From assembly GCA_947095585.1 (NCBI GenBank), contig OX352761.1:52998019-53062018 (forward strand): 64,000 nucleotides of DNA, read 5' to 3'. Under the pieces are notes generated by a model, which worked only from the letters and a program-made list of their open reading frames with translations, ran no database searches and was not told where the DNA came from. This document shows, piece after piece, positions 31,106-41,431 of this stretch. Position 1 is the first letter of the stretch, and each line of letters starts with the position of its first letter. The position numbers and the translations under genes are program-made. This stretch comes from Nephrocerus scutellatus. Its lineage: Eukaryota; Arthropoda; Insecta; Diptera; Pipunculidae.

Positions 31106-31819
31106 TTAAGAACATCCTCGTCCAATTTTCGATTTGTAAATATCATATACATACTTAGATTTAGTATGATTCAGCGATAAATGGTTTATATTAAGCCAAT
31201 GTTTCAATTTTTGTAAATCATTTTGAATTTTTATGAGGAATTCTTCTAGCGATTCTGCAGAGTACATTATCAGACAATCATCGGCATATAGTTGAATTTT
31301 CCCTTCAAGTTTAATGAAAGTTATATCGTTAATGTATACGTTGAAGAGAATGGGGGCTAAGATAGAGCCTTGAGGAACTATTAAATTTAGCATTTTTTCC
31401 GAACTAACACTATCGTTAACTTTCACGAATTGACGCCTGTTGGATAAATAAGTCTCAAACAACTTTATTTGGTTTGGAGTAAAGCCTAGTTTGGATAATT
31501 TTAACAAAAGAATGTATGGGTTAGCAGTATCAAAAGCTTTACTTAGATCTAAGAACAGGCAGCCACAAAACAATTTTTTATACGCCGCCGTAGTGTTAGA
31601 GCCCAAGGTGAAACCAAATTGATGGTTACTTATGATACTGTTAGAGGTTAAAAATTGGCTTACTCGAGTAAGTATAACCTTTTCATAAACTTTAGATATA
31701 GCAATTAATATTGATATCGGTCTATAGTTTGAGACATCTGTTTCATCTCCGCTTTTATAAATAGGAATAATATTTGCAGTCTTATTACTCAGGAATGATT
31801 CCACTATTAAAGGCTTCAT
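31106..31819 (-). pseudogene. CR1/L2-like reverse transcriptase (copy A)
   Basis: The 237-residue frame holds the RT core: YRPISILIAISKVYEKV, LFLDLSKAFDTANP with catalytic D, IVPQGSILAPILFNVYIND, and YADD at 31277-31288. Catalytic aspartates are intact, but the N-terminal linker is in another frame and the tail is frame-shifted. Length compares with an RT domain only, not the full ~900-residue protein. Confidence 0.85.
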
Positions 31820-32340
31820 TTATGAATTTTGCCAGGAGTGGACTGATATAGTTAACAGTGTACTGCAATACTTTTGTAGAGATGTTATCATTACCAATGT
31901 CTGCATTTAAATTTAAACTTAATATTGCCTGCTTCACTTCATAGTCGTTTGTTGGCCTAAGTTCGAAGGGATAAGAAATTATATATGATACATAATAAAA
32001 ATCGTTTTCACCAGGGTGATTGAAATTTCTCGCAAAAATACTCGTGACACTTGCAAAATAATCGTTGAAGTGATCTGCAACTGCTTTTTCTTCATTTACT
32101 AATATATTCCCAACTTCAATACAAGTTACAGTATTTTTAGTATGACTTGTTCTATTGTAAATAAGTTCATTTGAATGTTTCCAAAGTTATTTGGGTTTAT
32201 TTATATTTTTGCTAATACAACTAAAGCATTTTTCACGTTTTGCCTTTTTAATTTTTAAAGCTACCAGGGCCTAAGTGCTTTATGTTTACTAGCCAAAAAT
32301 TGATTGCCAATAAATTTATTTTTTAACTTGAAGAAGGTGA

Positions 32341-32668
32341 TCCAAGAAGCACCACTTGGTTATAATACGTGTGCTATTCAATACTAAGCGTTTCAATCCA
32401 CTACAGAAACCATCTCGATTTTCTGAACTACAACTTCGAACCCAGGAAGCATCTCTGAACGAAGTTATCATAGTCTAAAACTTTGCAGTCCCAGCGAACA
32501 CACATTTTCACAGTAATTTTGAATTGCGCATGAGCAGTTAAGCAGAGAATTGGTCGTGTGAAAAACAGCGTACATTATTCGCTAAAAGTACTTAACGTCC
32601 CCTTTTCTCGCTCGGTATCAAAAATAATTTTGTGTTACGATTTTGTGTTACATTTTTGAGTTCTTGTC
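32341..32668. other. No gene seen (copy A)
   Basis: AT-rich sequence with no long frame and no recognised repeat. It links the CR1/L2-like element to the tandem repeat that follows. Confidence 0.4.
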
Positions 32669-33037
32669 ATTTCTTAAGCGACTTATATGAAATTCGGTAT
32701 GTAGGTGCGACTATAAGACTTGTTCCTGGGGAAATTCTGGAATACAGTCTTTAGGGACTGCAATTTCTGGAACTAATCCATTTTTCAAGCGATTTCTATG
32801 AATTTCGGTATTTAGGACTAAAATACGACTATAAGAATTGTTCCTATGGAAATTCATTAGGGACTGTAATTTCGGGAGTTAAGCCATTTCTCAAGCGATT
32901 TCTATGTAATTCGTTATGTAGGACTAATGTGCGACTATAAGATTTGTTTCTAAGGAAATTCTGGGATATGTTCATTAGGGACTGGAATTTTGGGAACTAA
33001 GCCATTTCTCGCCCGATTTGTATGAAATTCGGTATGG
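32669..33037. repeat. Diverged ~110-bp tandem repeat, 3.3 copies (copy A)
   Basis: Units start near 32669, 32783 and 32891 with a partial one at 33008. Each begins catttctcaagcgatttcta-like, continues cgactataagatttgttcct-like and ends tagggactg(c/t)aatttc. Divergence between units is high, so the array is old. Part of a diagonal tandem array unrelated to the main satellite. Confidence 0.85.
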
Positions 33038-33254
33038 CCGTGGGTGGTATTGCAACGCAACATGCTACATGGTGCTGCATTCAAATCATCATCATCGACT
33101 CGTCACATTGTAGCAACACAATGAGCGTCGTCAAATATCGTTGTGAGCATGCGAGTCATCGCTCACTCGACCTAATTGTTTATGTTTAAGAACGGACGAC
33201 CACAACTAATGTGCACCATAAGCACAATCAGAATGTCTCGAGTCTACGACGCAT
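33038..33254. other. Unassigned segment with a 120-bp deletion (copy A)
   Basis: There is no gene. Relative to copy B (53643-53768), 120 bp are missing at 33097-33102, where one gactcg remains in place of two. The right end (tctacgacgca) is shared with sequence near 39460. Confidence 0.5.
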
Positions 33255-33980
33255 TTTTTTTTTTTTTTTATAATGTACACACGCTAAAGGGGTTTGCACC
33301 CTTATAATGCTTAGCACAGCGAGGGCGTTAGAAAATTAGGGAGAGGAAAAGATGAGATGTCTATGCACGCGAGTCTTAAACGACTGCAGATCATAAAAAT
33401 GTGGAAACACAGAATCAGGCAAATCATTCCATATAACAATCGTGCGTCTAAAGAAGGAATCTCTGAATTAGTTAGTACGTCCGAAAATAGGCTTAATGGT
33501 AGACCCGTGAGCTCTAGTTGAGGCACGGGTATTACGGATGGGTTGGAGAATAGGCGGGATGCATCTGGATATTTCTTTTGAACTTGCTTGTGGAAAAAGC
33601 GATAAAACAGTGACAGGCAGGAAACATTCCTACGATGTGACATCTCGTAGCATTTTTGGCGATGGCAAATATGTGGTCGTTCCAACGAAGCTTGTTGTTG
33701 ACGCACATACCGAGAATTGAGAGCTTTTCAGTTTCTTTGATGCAAGAACCATTCATGGATAAAGGTTGGGGGTTTAAATTACGCTTAGACGACAGAAGAC
33801 AGCATTGGGTTTTAAAAGCGTTAAATTCAACTCTATTATGTATTCCCCACCTTGTTATGCTGTCAAGGTCAGAATTTAACGTGCTTAAAATACGTTGTTG
33901 TTTAAGTTCCACTTGTAACGAAGAGGGTCGTGCAGAAAGCGTGAAGTCATATGAAAAGCTAAGAGTACTGTCATCAGCGA
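33255..33980 (-). pseudogene. Non-LTR element 3' tail (copy A)
   Basis: On the minus strand a short RT end (FADDSTLSFSYDFT active-site block, then LDSITRWGIHNRVEFN and KLSILGMCVNNKLRWNDHI; about 33532-33980) is followed after a frameshift by a tail frame (33311-33706; HRRNVSCLSLFYRFF) and a poly(A) (T run 33254-33269). It is 5'-truncated exactly at the active site and joined to a BEL gag fragment. It is a CR1/jockey-like element, a different family from 30213-32340. Confidence 0.8.
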
Positions 33981-34030
33981 ATTCAGTCGCTGCGTCCAAG
34001 TCACCGTCGGTTGAATTAAAGCTTTCGGCA
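33981..34030 (+). repeat. Displaced 50-bp BEL gag fragment (copy A)
   Basis: It matches 35050-35099 of the BEL gag ORF at 49 of 50 positions (attcagtcgctgcgtccaag, and so on). It lies about 1.07 kb upstream of its source, before the LTR-like region. Confidence 0.9.
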
Positions 34031-34511
34031 GTCATCAGCATTGGCAGTCATCAGCATATTCGGCGGCATGTACCTACTCAACGAACTGTGGAAATTGCTG
34101 ACATGGTACAAAGTACTGACAAAGTTACACCTTTGGAATGTGTGGGACTGGTGGTGACTGCAACTGGCGATGAGCATCACTGTCGGCCAGCAAAGCAGTC
34201 TACTGACGAGTCTCCTGACTACAAGCAGCGGCAACGGAAATAATCGCCTTTGAATTGTGAAATAAAATAAAATTAAATTGTACTCTTGTTCTTTTATTAA
34301 AACTCTGATAGTGTAAACCGCAAATTGTAATTATCTTGTTTGTTGACATTCTGATTTGTCATTGTAAACTTAAATTTTGAATTTAATAGTATTTAATAAA
34401 ACATCAAAAGGAAACCTAAGTTTTTTATTGAATAGCAAATTTCAGTTCGCTTTTTTTATTTTTGTGGAGAGCACGTCTCCATCGTTTTTGCTAGTGTCCA
34501 TCGCGAATACA
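34031..34511 (+). repeat. LTR-like region of plus-strand BEL/Pao element (copy A)
   Basis: The right edge is set by CA at 34510-34511 followed three bases later by a tRNA-type primer-binding site. It contains AATAAA-like signals (34261-34272, 34394-34403). A short direct repeat (ggcagtcatcagca) lies near 34026 and 34043. The left edge cannot be fixed because no second LTR is in the window. Confidence 0.5.
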
Positions 34512-34514
34512 TTT

Positions 34515-34532
34515 TGGTCCTTCGAGACGGAT
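34515..34532 (+). other. Probable primer-binding site of BEL/Pao (copy A)
   Basis: tggtccttcgagacggat starts with TGG and follows an LTR-like CA end by 3 nt. This resembles the tRNA-complementary sites of insect BEL/Pao elements. The match to a specific tRNA is not checked. Confidence 0.6.
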
Positions 34533-34757
34533 TAAGATCCATTTAGAATCAGTGCGAACATTGACAATTTATTGATAAATACAAGCAAGTGTACATTAAA
34601 CAAGACGTACAACAAATCAGCGGTACGATCAGGGAGCAACGCTTACATCAGGTGTGTGGCATTTTATTAAACAAATTATTTTTACAAATAAACTAGTGAT
34701 CTTAGTGATCGTAATTACTTGTGTGGTGTGTGGGTAAATTGAATATCTGTCTTCATC

Positions 34758-35393
34758 ATGAGCAAGGGTAAAATTTCGCAAGAACTCGAGGCTGAATATA
34801 AGGCATATGTAGGCCAAGCAGCATCTAAAAAATCTATGCACATGATCGAAGCTCGACTGTTAAATTTGGAGACATCGTTTAAAGAAGCTAGGTTTCTTCA
34901 TCAGAAAATTGTTGGGTTCCCTAGTGAAGATGCAAAGACTGAATACATGGAAGCACTCACGTTTCATAAATTGAAGGAACTGTTCTTTAATTATTCTATC
35001 GAATTAAAGGAACAGTTAGCAGCCACCGATAGTCAAGGCTGCCTTAATAATTCAGTCGCTGCGTCCAAGTCACCGTCGGTTGAATTAAAGCTTCCGGCAA
35101 TGAAGCTACCAACTTTTGACGGCTTCCTACAGATGTGGCCAGAATTTAAGGGACTGTTCGAAGGAATGGTCAATAAAAACTCCTCAATATCTGACGCTCA
35201 TAAGCTCCAATATTTAAAAAGCAATTTAACGGGTGAAGCAGCGCGTATGCTTCGCAACACCGAAACAAATTTTGAATCAGCGTGGGCATTATTGGTTAAG
35301 CGGTTTCAAAATTTTAGACTTTTAAAAGACAGTCAATTTAACCTTTTTTATGACCAACCGAAGCTCACTCCGATGATCTCAAATTACTGTTAG
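34758..35393 (+). pseudogene. BEL/Pao gag (copy A)
   Basis: The 211-residue frame starts at the ATG in atcatgagcaagggt, has a helical N-terminus and the BEL gag signature LPAMKLPTFDGFLQMWPEF, followed by KLQYLKSNLTGEAARML and SAWALLVKRF. It ends in a premature stop at 35391; gag sequence continues in another frame to about 35610. Gag forms the capsid of the cytoplasmic particle. Confidence 0.87.
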
Positions 35394-35649
35394 ACACCAC
35401 CAATGAAGCCAAGCAATCGCTTAAGGGTCTTGGAGTGCCTGTGGAATCATGGGAAGATGTCCTCATATTTCATACGGTACAAAAACTTCCGTCTACCACT
35501 CGGGGACTCTGGGAGTCCCACATTTCAACGTACGTGGACTATCCGACCTTTAACACTTTGGAAGATTTCATCTTAATGAGATCAAGAACCTTGGATGTTA
35601 TTGGACAATCCTAACCAAGTTCCAATCAACCTAAAGCTAAAAGGCACAC

Positions 35650-36220
35650 CACAATTCGTGTTCACAACTCCACAATTCAAAGGTGTTCGCTCTGTCAAGG
35701 CTCACATTCCATTCGGAATTGCTTTAAATTTAAAGCATTAAACACGAGGAAGCGACAAGAGGTTGCAAAGAAAATGAAATTGTGCTTCAACTGTTTGTCA
35801 AGCGCACATTTCACGCAAAACTGCACAAGCACCTTTATGTGTTCTGTCTGCCACCAAAAACATCATTCGTTGCTGCACATGAATGAGTCAGTCAACGCAA
35901 TGCATGCTTTTGAACCTGATCCAATGGGAGCTGGTACTCTACCTTTTCAACCAGCGTCCTCCTCCACCCAAATTTAACAATCAGTACCCTCAGATAGCAC
36001 AATATCCTCCTACGGAACTGCTTCAGCATACAACGCGTTCATAGCCGAAAACAACCATGCACCTGTTCTTCTGGCTACAGCCCTCATCAAGGTTTCGAAA
36101 ACCATGGGCCAACTGTTGACGCTGCGAACGCTATTAGATCCTGGGTCAGAGGCCTCATTCATCACTGAGTCTGCCGTTCAACTACTAAAACTAAAAAAGG
36201 AAAGAAGCTGCGTTTAGATT
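35650..36220 (+). pseudogene. BEL/Pao zinc knuckle and protease (copy A)
   Basis: A frame at 35774-35977 carries the cysteine-rich nucleic-acid-binding motif (LCFNCLSSAHFTQNC, CSVCHQKHHSLLH). After a frame change, 36040-36200 encodes an aspartic protease core with LLDPGSEASFITESAV. The protease would cut the polyprotein. A stop follows at about 36215. Confidence 0.82.
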
Positions 36221-36481
36221 CTTGGTGTTAGAGAGACCAACACAAACACTTCGAATCACAAGGTTTCTCTCACGATTTTTTCAAATGTGAACAAAACCTT
36301 TAGCTTACAGCTCAATGCATTGGTCTAACCCAAACTCACAGCTGCATTACCTACGCACTTCATTTCATGTGCTAATTGGAGCCACCTCCACAACACTGAA
36401 TTTGCTGATCCAACATTTGGCAGCTATATTTATCCCTCCATTCTCGTTGAAGGTATAAGGAAAGGAGAACCAGGAACCCCT

Positions 36482-37649
36482 GTGGCTCAAAGGACGGAAC
36501 TGGGATGGGTTCTTTCTGGGGGCATCTCCCCTAAATATCAATCGAATGTAACAACTCTTCACATAACCACCGAAGGTCAACCTTTGGATAGCGTGCTGCT
36601 TAAATTTTGGGAACTTGAGGAAGTTTCACGGAAAAAACTGCTCTCACCAGAAGAAGAGAAATGTGAGACGCACTTTTGCAGAACCCATCGGCGTCAACTG
36701 GATGGAAAATATAAGGTTTAACTTCAATTTAAGGAAGGTACACACCCTGTGTTAGATTTATCTCAAAGATCAGCAGTTGTCAGATTCATGCAACTCGAGA
36801 GAAAATTTCGAATAAATTCGTCGTTCTATGAGGAGTACAACAGAATATTCAGCGAATACAAAGAGCTTGGGCATCGAGCCCATGGTACTATCCAGTCCTC
36901 ACTATTTCGTTCGTTACCACGCCGCGATGAAGGAATCAAGTTCAACGACAAAACTCAGAATCGTGTTTGACGCTTCCTGTAAGTCGTCTGATGGCACATC
37001 ACTTAATGACCATCTCTTCATTGGCCCAAGGTTGTAGGATGACATCTTCGACCACATCACTGGATTCAGAAAACACAAAATTGCATTTGTAGCTGACATT
37101 AACAAAATGTATCGGCAAATTTGGGTTTCGCCGGAGGATGCTGCATATCAATTGGTTTTGTGGAGAGATAGAGAGGGAGAAGAGATTAAGACATGTTGTC
37201 TGAATACGGTCACTTTCGGCACCGCCTCCGCGCCATACTTAGCAGTGCGCACACTTCTACAACTTGCGGCTGATAATCGAGCAGACTACCTGATTGCGGA
37301 AAAAATCGCTAGAAATAATTTCTACGTAGATGATGTGATCCATGGAGCAGACTCCGAAGCGGCAGCTGACAACATTGTTAAAGCAGGAGGCTTTCCACTA
37401 CGCAAGTGGGCAAGTAATTCTGAAGAATTGTTGGCATCCATTTCAGAGATTGATAGAGAAGTAAAGGTACCATTCTCATTCGACGCAGGCAATGCGATTA
37501 AAACGCTAGGAATCCAATGGCATCCAGCAAAGGATACCTTCACCTTCACTGCAGGACTCAAAGAAGACGACAAAGAGAACAATCCTTTCAGACATTGCGC
37601 GGCTGTACGATCCACTGGGTTGGATTTCTCCGTGTGTCATTGTCGGTAA
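36482..37649 (+). pseudogene. BEL/Pao reverse transcriptase (copy A)
   Basis: The pieces in different frames are GWVLSGGI and LLKFWELEEV (36482-36721), a linker (36749-36900), LRIVFDASCKSSDG (about 36955-37037), and the RT palm from MYRQIWVSPEDA (37107) with NTVTFGTASAPYLA and YVDD at 37323-37334. The active site is intact, but the RT is spread over at least three frames. Confidence 0.87.
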
Positions 37650-37774
37650 GATTTTAATGGAAGGAAAAGCAAACATGGGATTCTGAACTCCCAGCAGCAA
37701 TCGTTACTGCGTCGCATAACCTGAAAACGGAGTTCACCGCAATAAACGACATCGAGATTCCACGCTGGGTACAC

Positions 37775-38278
37775 TTGACTACTGATTTAGAAATCGAAAT
37801 CTACGGCTTTTGCGACGCATCAGAAAAGGCTTATGCGGCCGCACTATACTTACGAGTCATCACCAGAGATACAAATGCCATCAACCTAATCGTGTCAAAA
37901 ACGAGAGTTGCACCACTCAAAATTAAATCGCTGGCACGGTTGGAACTTTGTGGAGCACTGTTGCTAGCACATCTTTTGATGCACACCATTAAAACAATGG
38001 ACCTCCAATCTCCAAAAATATTTGCTTGGTTTGACTCACAAATTACACTTGCGTGGATTAAGACAGCACCATATATTCGAACTACGTTCGTTGCCAACAG
38101 AGTGGCAGAAATCCAGGAACTTATAGATCCTGCGTGTTGGAACTACGTCCGGTCTAAGGACAATCCGGCCAATGTGACTTCTAGAGGACTGTTTCCAAGA
38201 GAACTCCTCATTAATCATCAATGGTGGCATGGACCTGAATTTCTTCTCTCGTTTGATGAACAAAGTTTAAATACATAA
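37775..38278 (+). pseudogene. BEL/Pao RNase H region (copy A)
   Basis: The 167-residue frame has YGFCDASEKAYAAALYL, LARLELCGALLLAHLL, FAWFDSQITLAWIK and the DNPANVTSRGLFPREL end, the BEL-type RNase H. It stops at 38278 within the inverted arm, so integrase was lost at that junction. Confidence 0.87.
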
Positions 38279-38375
38279 TTTTCACGAATTTTCAGCTTAC
38301 GTCTGCGTCGTAGACATTCTGCCGCCATGTTCAGGGGCCTCGTCCTGGTCCTGGACTGCTAGAACAGAGAATGAC
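38262..38375. repeat. Inverted repeat arm, left (copy A)
   Basis: About 110 bp from aaagtttaaatacataattt to gactgctagaacaga. It is the reverse complement of 39403-39513, with a few mismatches. It includes the C-terminal codons of the env-like frame. Confidence 0.9.
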
Positions 38376-39406
38376 TCGAGCATGAAATCTGCCTTCGGTT
38401 TTGGTGTTGGTCTTCTTCTTATGTACATTACGCAGTTCCACAATAGGTAAAGTGCAAGTATGGTTGACACCGATAGGCTCACCGCCATCGATGAATGAGT
38501 TGTCTTCCGCCAGTGAGACAACATCTGGTCGTTGTTACTGACCTCGTTTACTTGGTCCCATAAATCAGCTGTGGATAGAATGGACTCTTTCAATCTGTAA
38601 TTATAGGGTTTAGTAGTTTCTTCGGAATAATTAGTGAAATTTATCGGTTTAATGAAGGTGCGCTGAATTTCAAAACTGGACAGTCTCTCTGCCAGTGAGG
38701 TATTGTGATTTGTCCGAATAAGACAAGATTGGCTAAGTTGCAGAACTCCAACCTCGTTAAGCGAAATTTCTTCCCTCTGTCCGTCACAAACAACCGCCGC
38801 TGCTGTTGGATTGTTTGCAACAAACAACGAAGTGTTCGGAAGGTGTAAATGTTTCCAAGATATCTCCTTTACTGTAATTTTTCGAAGAGGGCAGCTTTTT
38901 GTTTCCTTTCGTCGATACAAATGTTCGATGATACAATCATCGCTCGAACTTATCTCGTTTACAACTCCTTGGTTGCACATGAAAGAGTATATTTTTCGAA
39001 TTGTACACTTTTGTAGTTCTTGATCAGATAGTTCAAAGTAGTGCTGATTATTAAAGTCAATGGCTTCAAACGACGAAGAAACATCTGGGATAATTTATGT
39101 TGCGTTACTTATCTTATGAGGAATAGGAGTGACTTTTACAAGATCATATTCTGATAGTTCAGTAATGTAAAGAAATCCACTCACAATTACGTGTGTTTTG
39201 TTAAGTTCAATATCGATTCTTTCCGTAGCGCTCCTCACCAATACTAAATTAGTAGGGAGTTTCCTTGATATATTTTCAATCACTGCATTCAAGTGTCCCG
39301 GTAGTATAAATTCTAAGAATGGTCTAGATTCTGCGGTATTTAGTTCAATAAATCGCTCTTCCATTTCACTGAGAAGAATCATGAAAATTTGACATGCTCG
39401 AGTCAC
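38297..39406 (-). pseudogene. Env-like glycoprotein remnant of an LTR element (copy A)
   Basis: There are two minus-strand frames in register with an env-like protein: 39095-39406 (N-terminal, NKTHVIVSGF, SEYDLVKVTPIP) and 38297-38980 (cysteine-containing ectodomain with NKT/NYS-like glycosylation sites, then a hydrophobic membrane segment near 38400-38470, then a short basic cytoplasmic tail). A stop at about 39092 separates them. Env-like genes occur in some BEL/Pao and gypsy elements; here it lies downstream of the minus-strand BEL pol and may be its third ORF. The protein is broken and lacks part of its N-terminal region. Family assignment is by layout and motif style only. Confidence 0.65.
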
Positions 39407-39513
39407 TCTCTATTCTAGCAGTCCAGGACCAGGACGAGTCCCTCAAGATGGCGGCAGAATGTCTACGACGCAGAGATAAGCTGAAAATTCGTGAAAATTA
39501 TGTATTTAAACTT
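39403..39513. repeat. Inverted repeat arm, right (copy A)
   Basis: Reverse-complement partner of 38262-38375. Both ends of the env-like remnant are therefore capped by the same sequence in opposite orientation, about 1.03 kb apart. Confidence 0.9.
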
Positions 39514-39643
39514 TTTGCTGAGTGCGCTTCTCGCACTGGCGGAATATTCCCACACTTTTAGCTGAGTGCGCTTCTCGCACCAGAGGAACGTTCCCGTACT
39601 TTTTGCTGAGTGCGCTTCTCGCACAAGCGGAACGTTCCCACAC
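39512..39643. repeat. 44-bp minisatellite, 3 copies (copy A)
   Basis: Three units of exactly 44 bp (39512, 39556, 39600), each with tttttgctgagtgcgcttct then cgca and ggaacgttcccacac, followed by a decayed fourth. Confidence 0.95.
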
Positions 39644-39719
39644 TTTTGATGATTGTGCTTTTCATAATCATTTTCATTTTTTTGTCAATTGCGACTCTCG
39701 CTTTGTTGTTGTTATACAT

Positions 39720-40340
39720 TAGTTTGAATTCCAAAATATTTTCATTTGTTGAGTTCCGCCATAAAATACGTTGAACGTTCTGATTTTCTTCCGAAATTTT
39801 TATCTGCCTCTACATTTTTTCTATGTCAGCAGTGTATACATCTCTATGACTTCTCCAGCGAAGTAACATGTACTGCAAGTCTTGTTGAATTATCCATTCG
39901 TTGATTTCATAGAAGCATCAAATACCACTCGTAGTTAAGTGGTGTTACTATCCTTACGAATAACAGCTTGGTGTGGCATATAGTACACACGCTTCTGATC
40001 AGTGTTACTCCTTTCTTCACGTGATATTAGTTTCATGTGGCCAAGTCCAGATATTCGTGCATAAAACTGTTGTAATTCTGGCGTAAAGTATAGTTTTTAG
40101 TGAATTTTTTTTCTATTTGAAGCCATCGTGCCATTGCTCTTGGCCTTGATTCTCCCAAGTTCAGCTCTGTATCATTGAAAGGTATTTTTACTGTGTAGCT
40201 CCCATCTTGATTTCGTTTCATCGTAAAGGTTTTCGCATTTTTGTTGTTCCGAAGTGAATTTTTCCTCTCTTACTGCTGTCTCTTCTATTTCCCAAAATCG
40301 TTTAAGTTCGCTATCTATATCGTTGAGTGTTACCAAGGAC
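39720..40340 (-). pseudogene. BEL/Pao RT, minus strand (copy A)
   Basis: Pieces on the minus strand are LKRFWEIEE (about 40290), ARWLQIEKKF (40033-40221), a RVVFDAS-like segment (about 39935), and LLRWRSHRDVYTADIEK (about 39850). In copy A codon 39810-39812 is a stop (TAG) where copy B reads tyrosine in MYRQI. The RT palm ends near the minisatellite, so YVDD is absent. Confidence 0.82.
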
Positions 40341-40346
40341 GTAACA

Positions 40347-41430
40347 CTATAGTTTTTGTTTGTCGTACTTTTTGTTTTTTCTGATAGAATCCATCCAAAG
40401 CATTCCGCTTTTCGCTTTGACTAGGCCATCTAAAATTACTTCAGTATATATATCAGCTCCAATCACGATATCGACTGGGCCAGGAGTACCGAATGTTGGG
40501 TCAGCTTGAATAAAGTTGTTATTTATACCATCATTATCTTCAATATTAAATGATTCATCAGGCTGAGTATTTGTCAAAGTCGACATTATTAATGCATCAC
40601 AATGTAGTGTGAAGTTCGAAGGATAGCGCGATGTTACTTCCAAGCTCATTTTACTTCGACAAGTTCCTGCTTTTAGTTGCCCCATTCCATAAATTTCTTT
40701 ATTGGTCCTTTCTCTAGGACCTCCAAGTCTTTGTGCTGCATTTTCAGTTATCAATGTGGCCTGAGATCCTGGATCTACTAAAGCACGTAATATTTCATAC
40801 GTGTTCTGTGCTGTTTTGACTCTTACTAAGGCTGTTGCCAGCAAAGTGCTTCTTTCCTCATCTATCCATATTTTCTTCTCAGCCAAGGACACGTTGGATG
40901 AAAAATTACTTTCGTTCCTTGCAATTTTTTGTCCACTATTCTGGAGGTGCATTAGGGAATGGTGTTGTCTGTTGCACATGGCGCATTTCGAATTGCTATA
41001 ACACTTCTCGGTAGTGCTGTGATTAAGACAATTCTGACATATTTTGTTTTGTTTTATGAAGAAAATTCTTTCTGGGATTGGTTTGTCCCTAAAACTCGCG
41101 CATGCGTATATTGGATGTTGGCCTTTGGAAAATTTACAAGATCTAATCGAGGCATGGTAGTTTCTAATCGGCCACTTTCCAGTCTCACTGTAATTGTGAA
41201 ATGATTTTTCTTGAATTGGAGTTTTCCTTGTATCCCCTAATGTTTCGATTGATTGGAATCTATTCTCTAAGAAGGTTAAAACTTCTCCTAGAGTCGGAAT
41301 CTCTCTTGGTTTTTCAAGTGTAGTATCAATTTGCAAGTTAGCTATAGCGTGCAGACTCTCTTTAGTTGTGTCATGCAGTTGTTTTATTGTATCTGCCGAT
41401 TCGTGCAGAATCGTTCGCTGATTTAGCAGT
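40347..41430 (-). pseudogene. BEL/Pao gag end, zinc knuckle and protease (copy A)
   Basis: One long frame (open from 41549, but element-coded only from about 41430 at LLNQRTILHES) contains a CQNCLNHSTTEKC / CAMCNRQHHSLMH zinc knuckle, then an aspartic protease with LRALVDPGSQATLITENAA and GPVDIVIGADIY. This is the best-preserved BEL piece in the window; copy B lost it through a 61-bp deletion. Its apparent first ~40 residues come from the non-LTR poly(A) tail and are not BEL. Confidence 0.85.
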
Positions 41431-41431
41431 G

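Larger units (their letters stand above)
30213..32340 (-). mobile_element. CR1/L2-like non-LTR element (copy A)
   Basis: A minus-strand element with RT and C-terminal tail frames, ending at a short (TTTTTTA)n-type repeat at 30213-30238. The linker upstream of the RT (31820-32290) also reads as element protein on the minus strand (GNDNISTKVLQYTVNYISPL), out of frame with the RT. The 5' end, with the endonuclease, is missing. Multiple frame breaks make it inactive. Confidence 0.8.
34512..38278 (+). mobile_element. BEL/Pao retrotransposon, plus strand, lacks integrase (copy A)
   Basis: From the primer-binding site the order is gag, zinc knuckle, DPGS-type protease, RT, RNase H. This order with a fused gag-pol and the LARLELCGALLLA RNase H signature identifies BEL/Pao. 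It stops after RNase H at the inverted repeat arm (38262); integrase and the 3' LTR are absent. At least six frame breaks are visible and all are shared with copy B. Confidence 0.9.

Noticed and set aside
33656..34243. Plus-strand 195-codon frame (and its copy at 54323)
   Set aside because: It crosses the non-LTR tail in antisense, the gag fragment and the LTR-like region. It is a composite of unrelated pieces.
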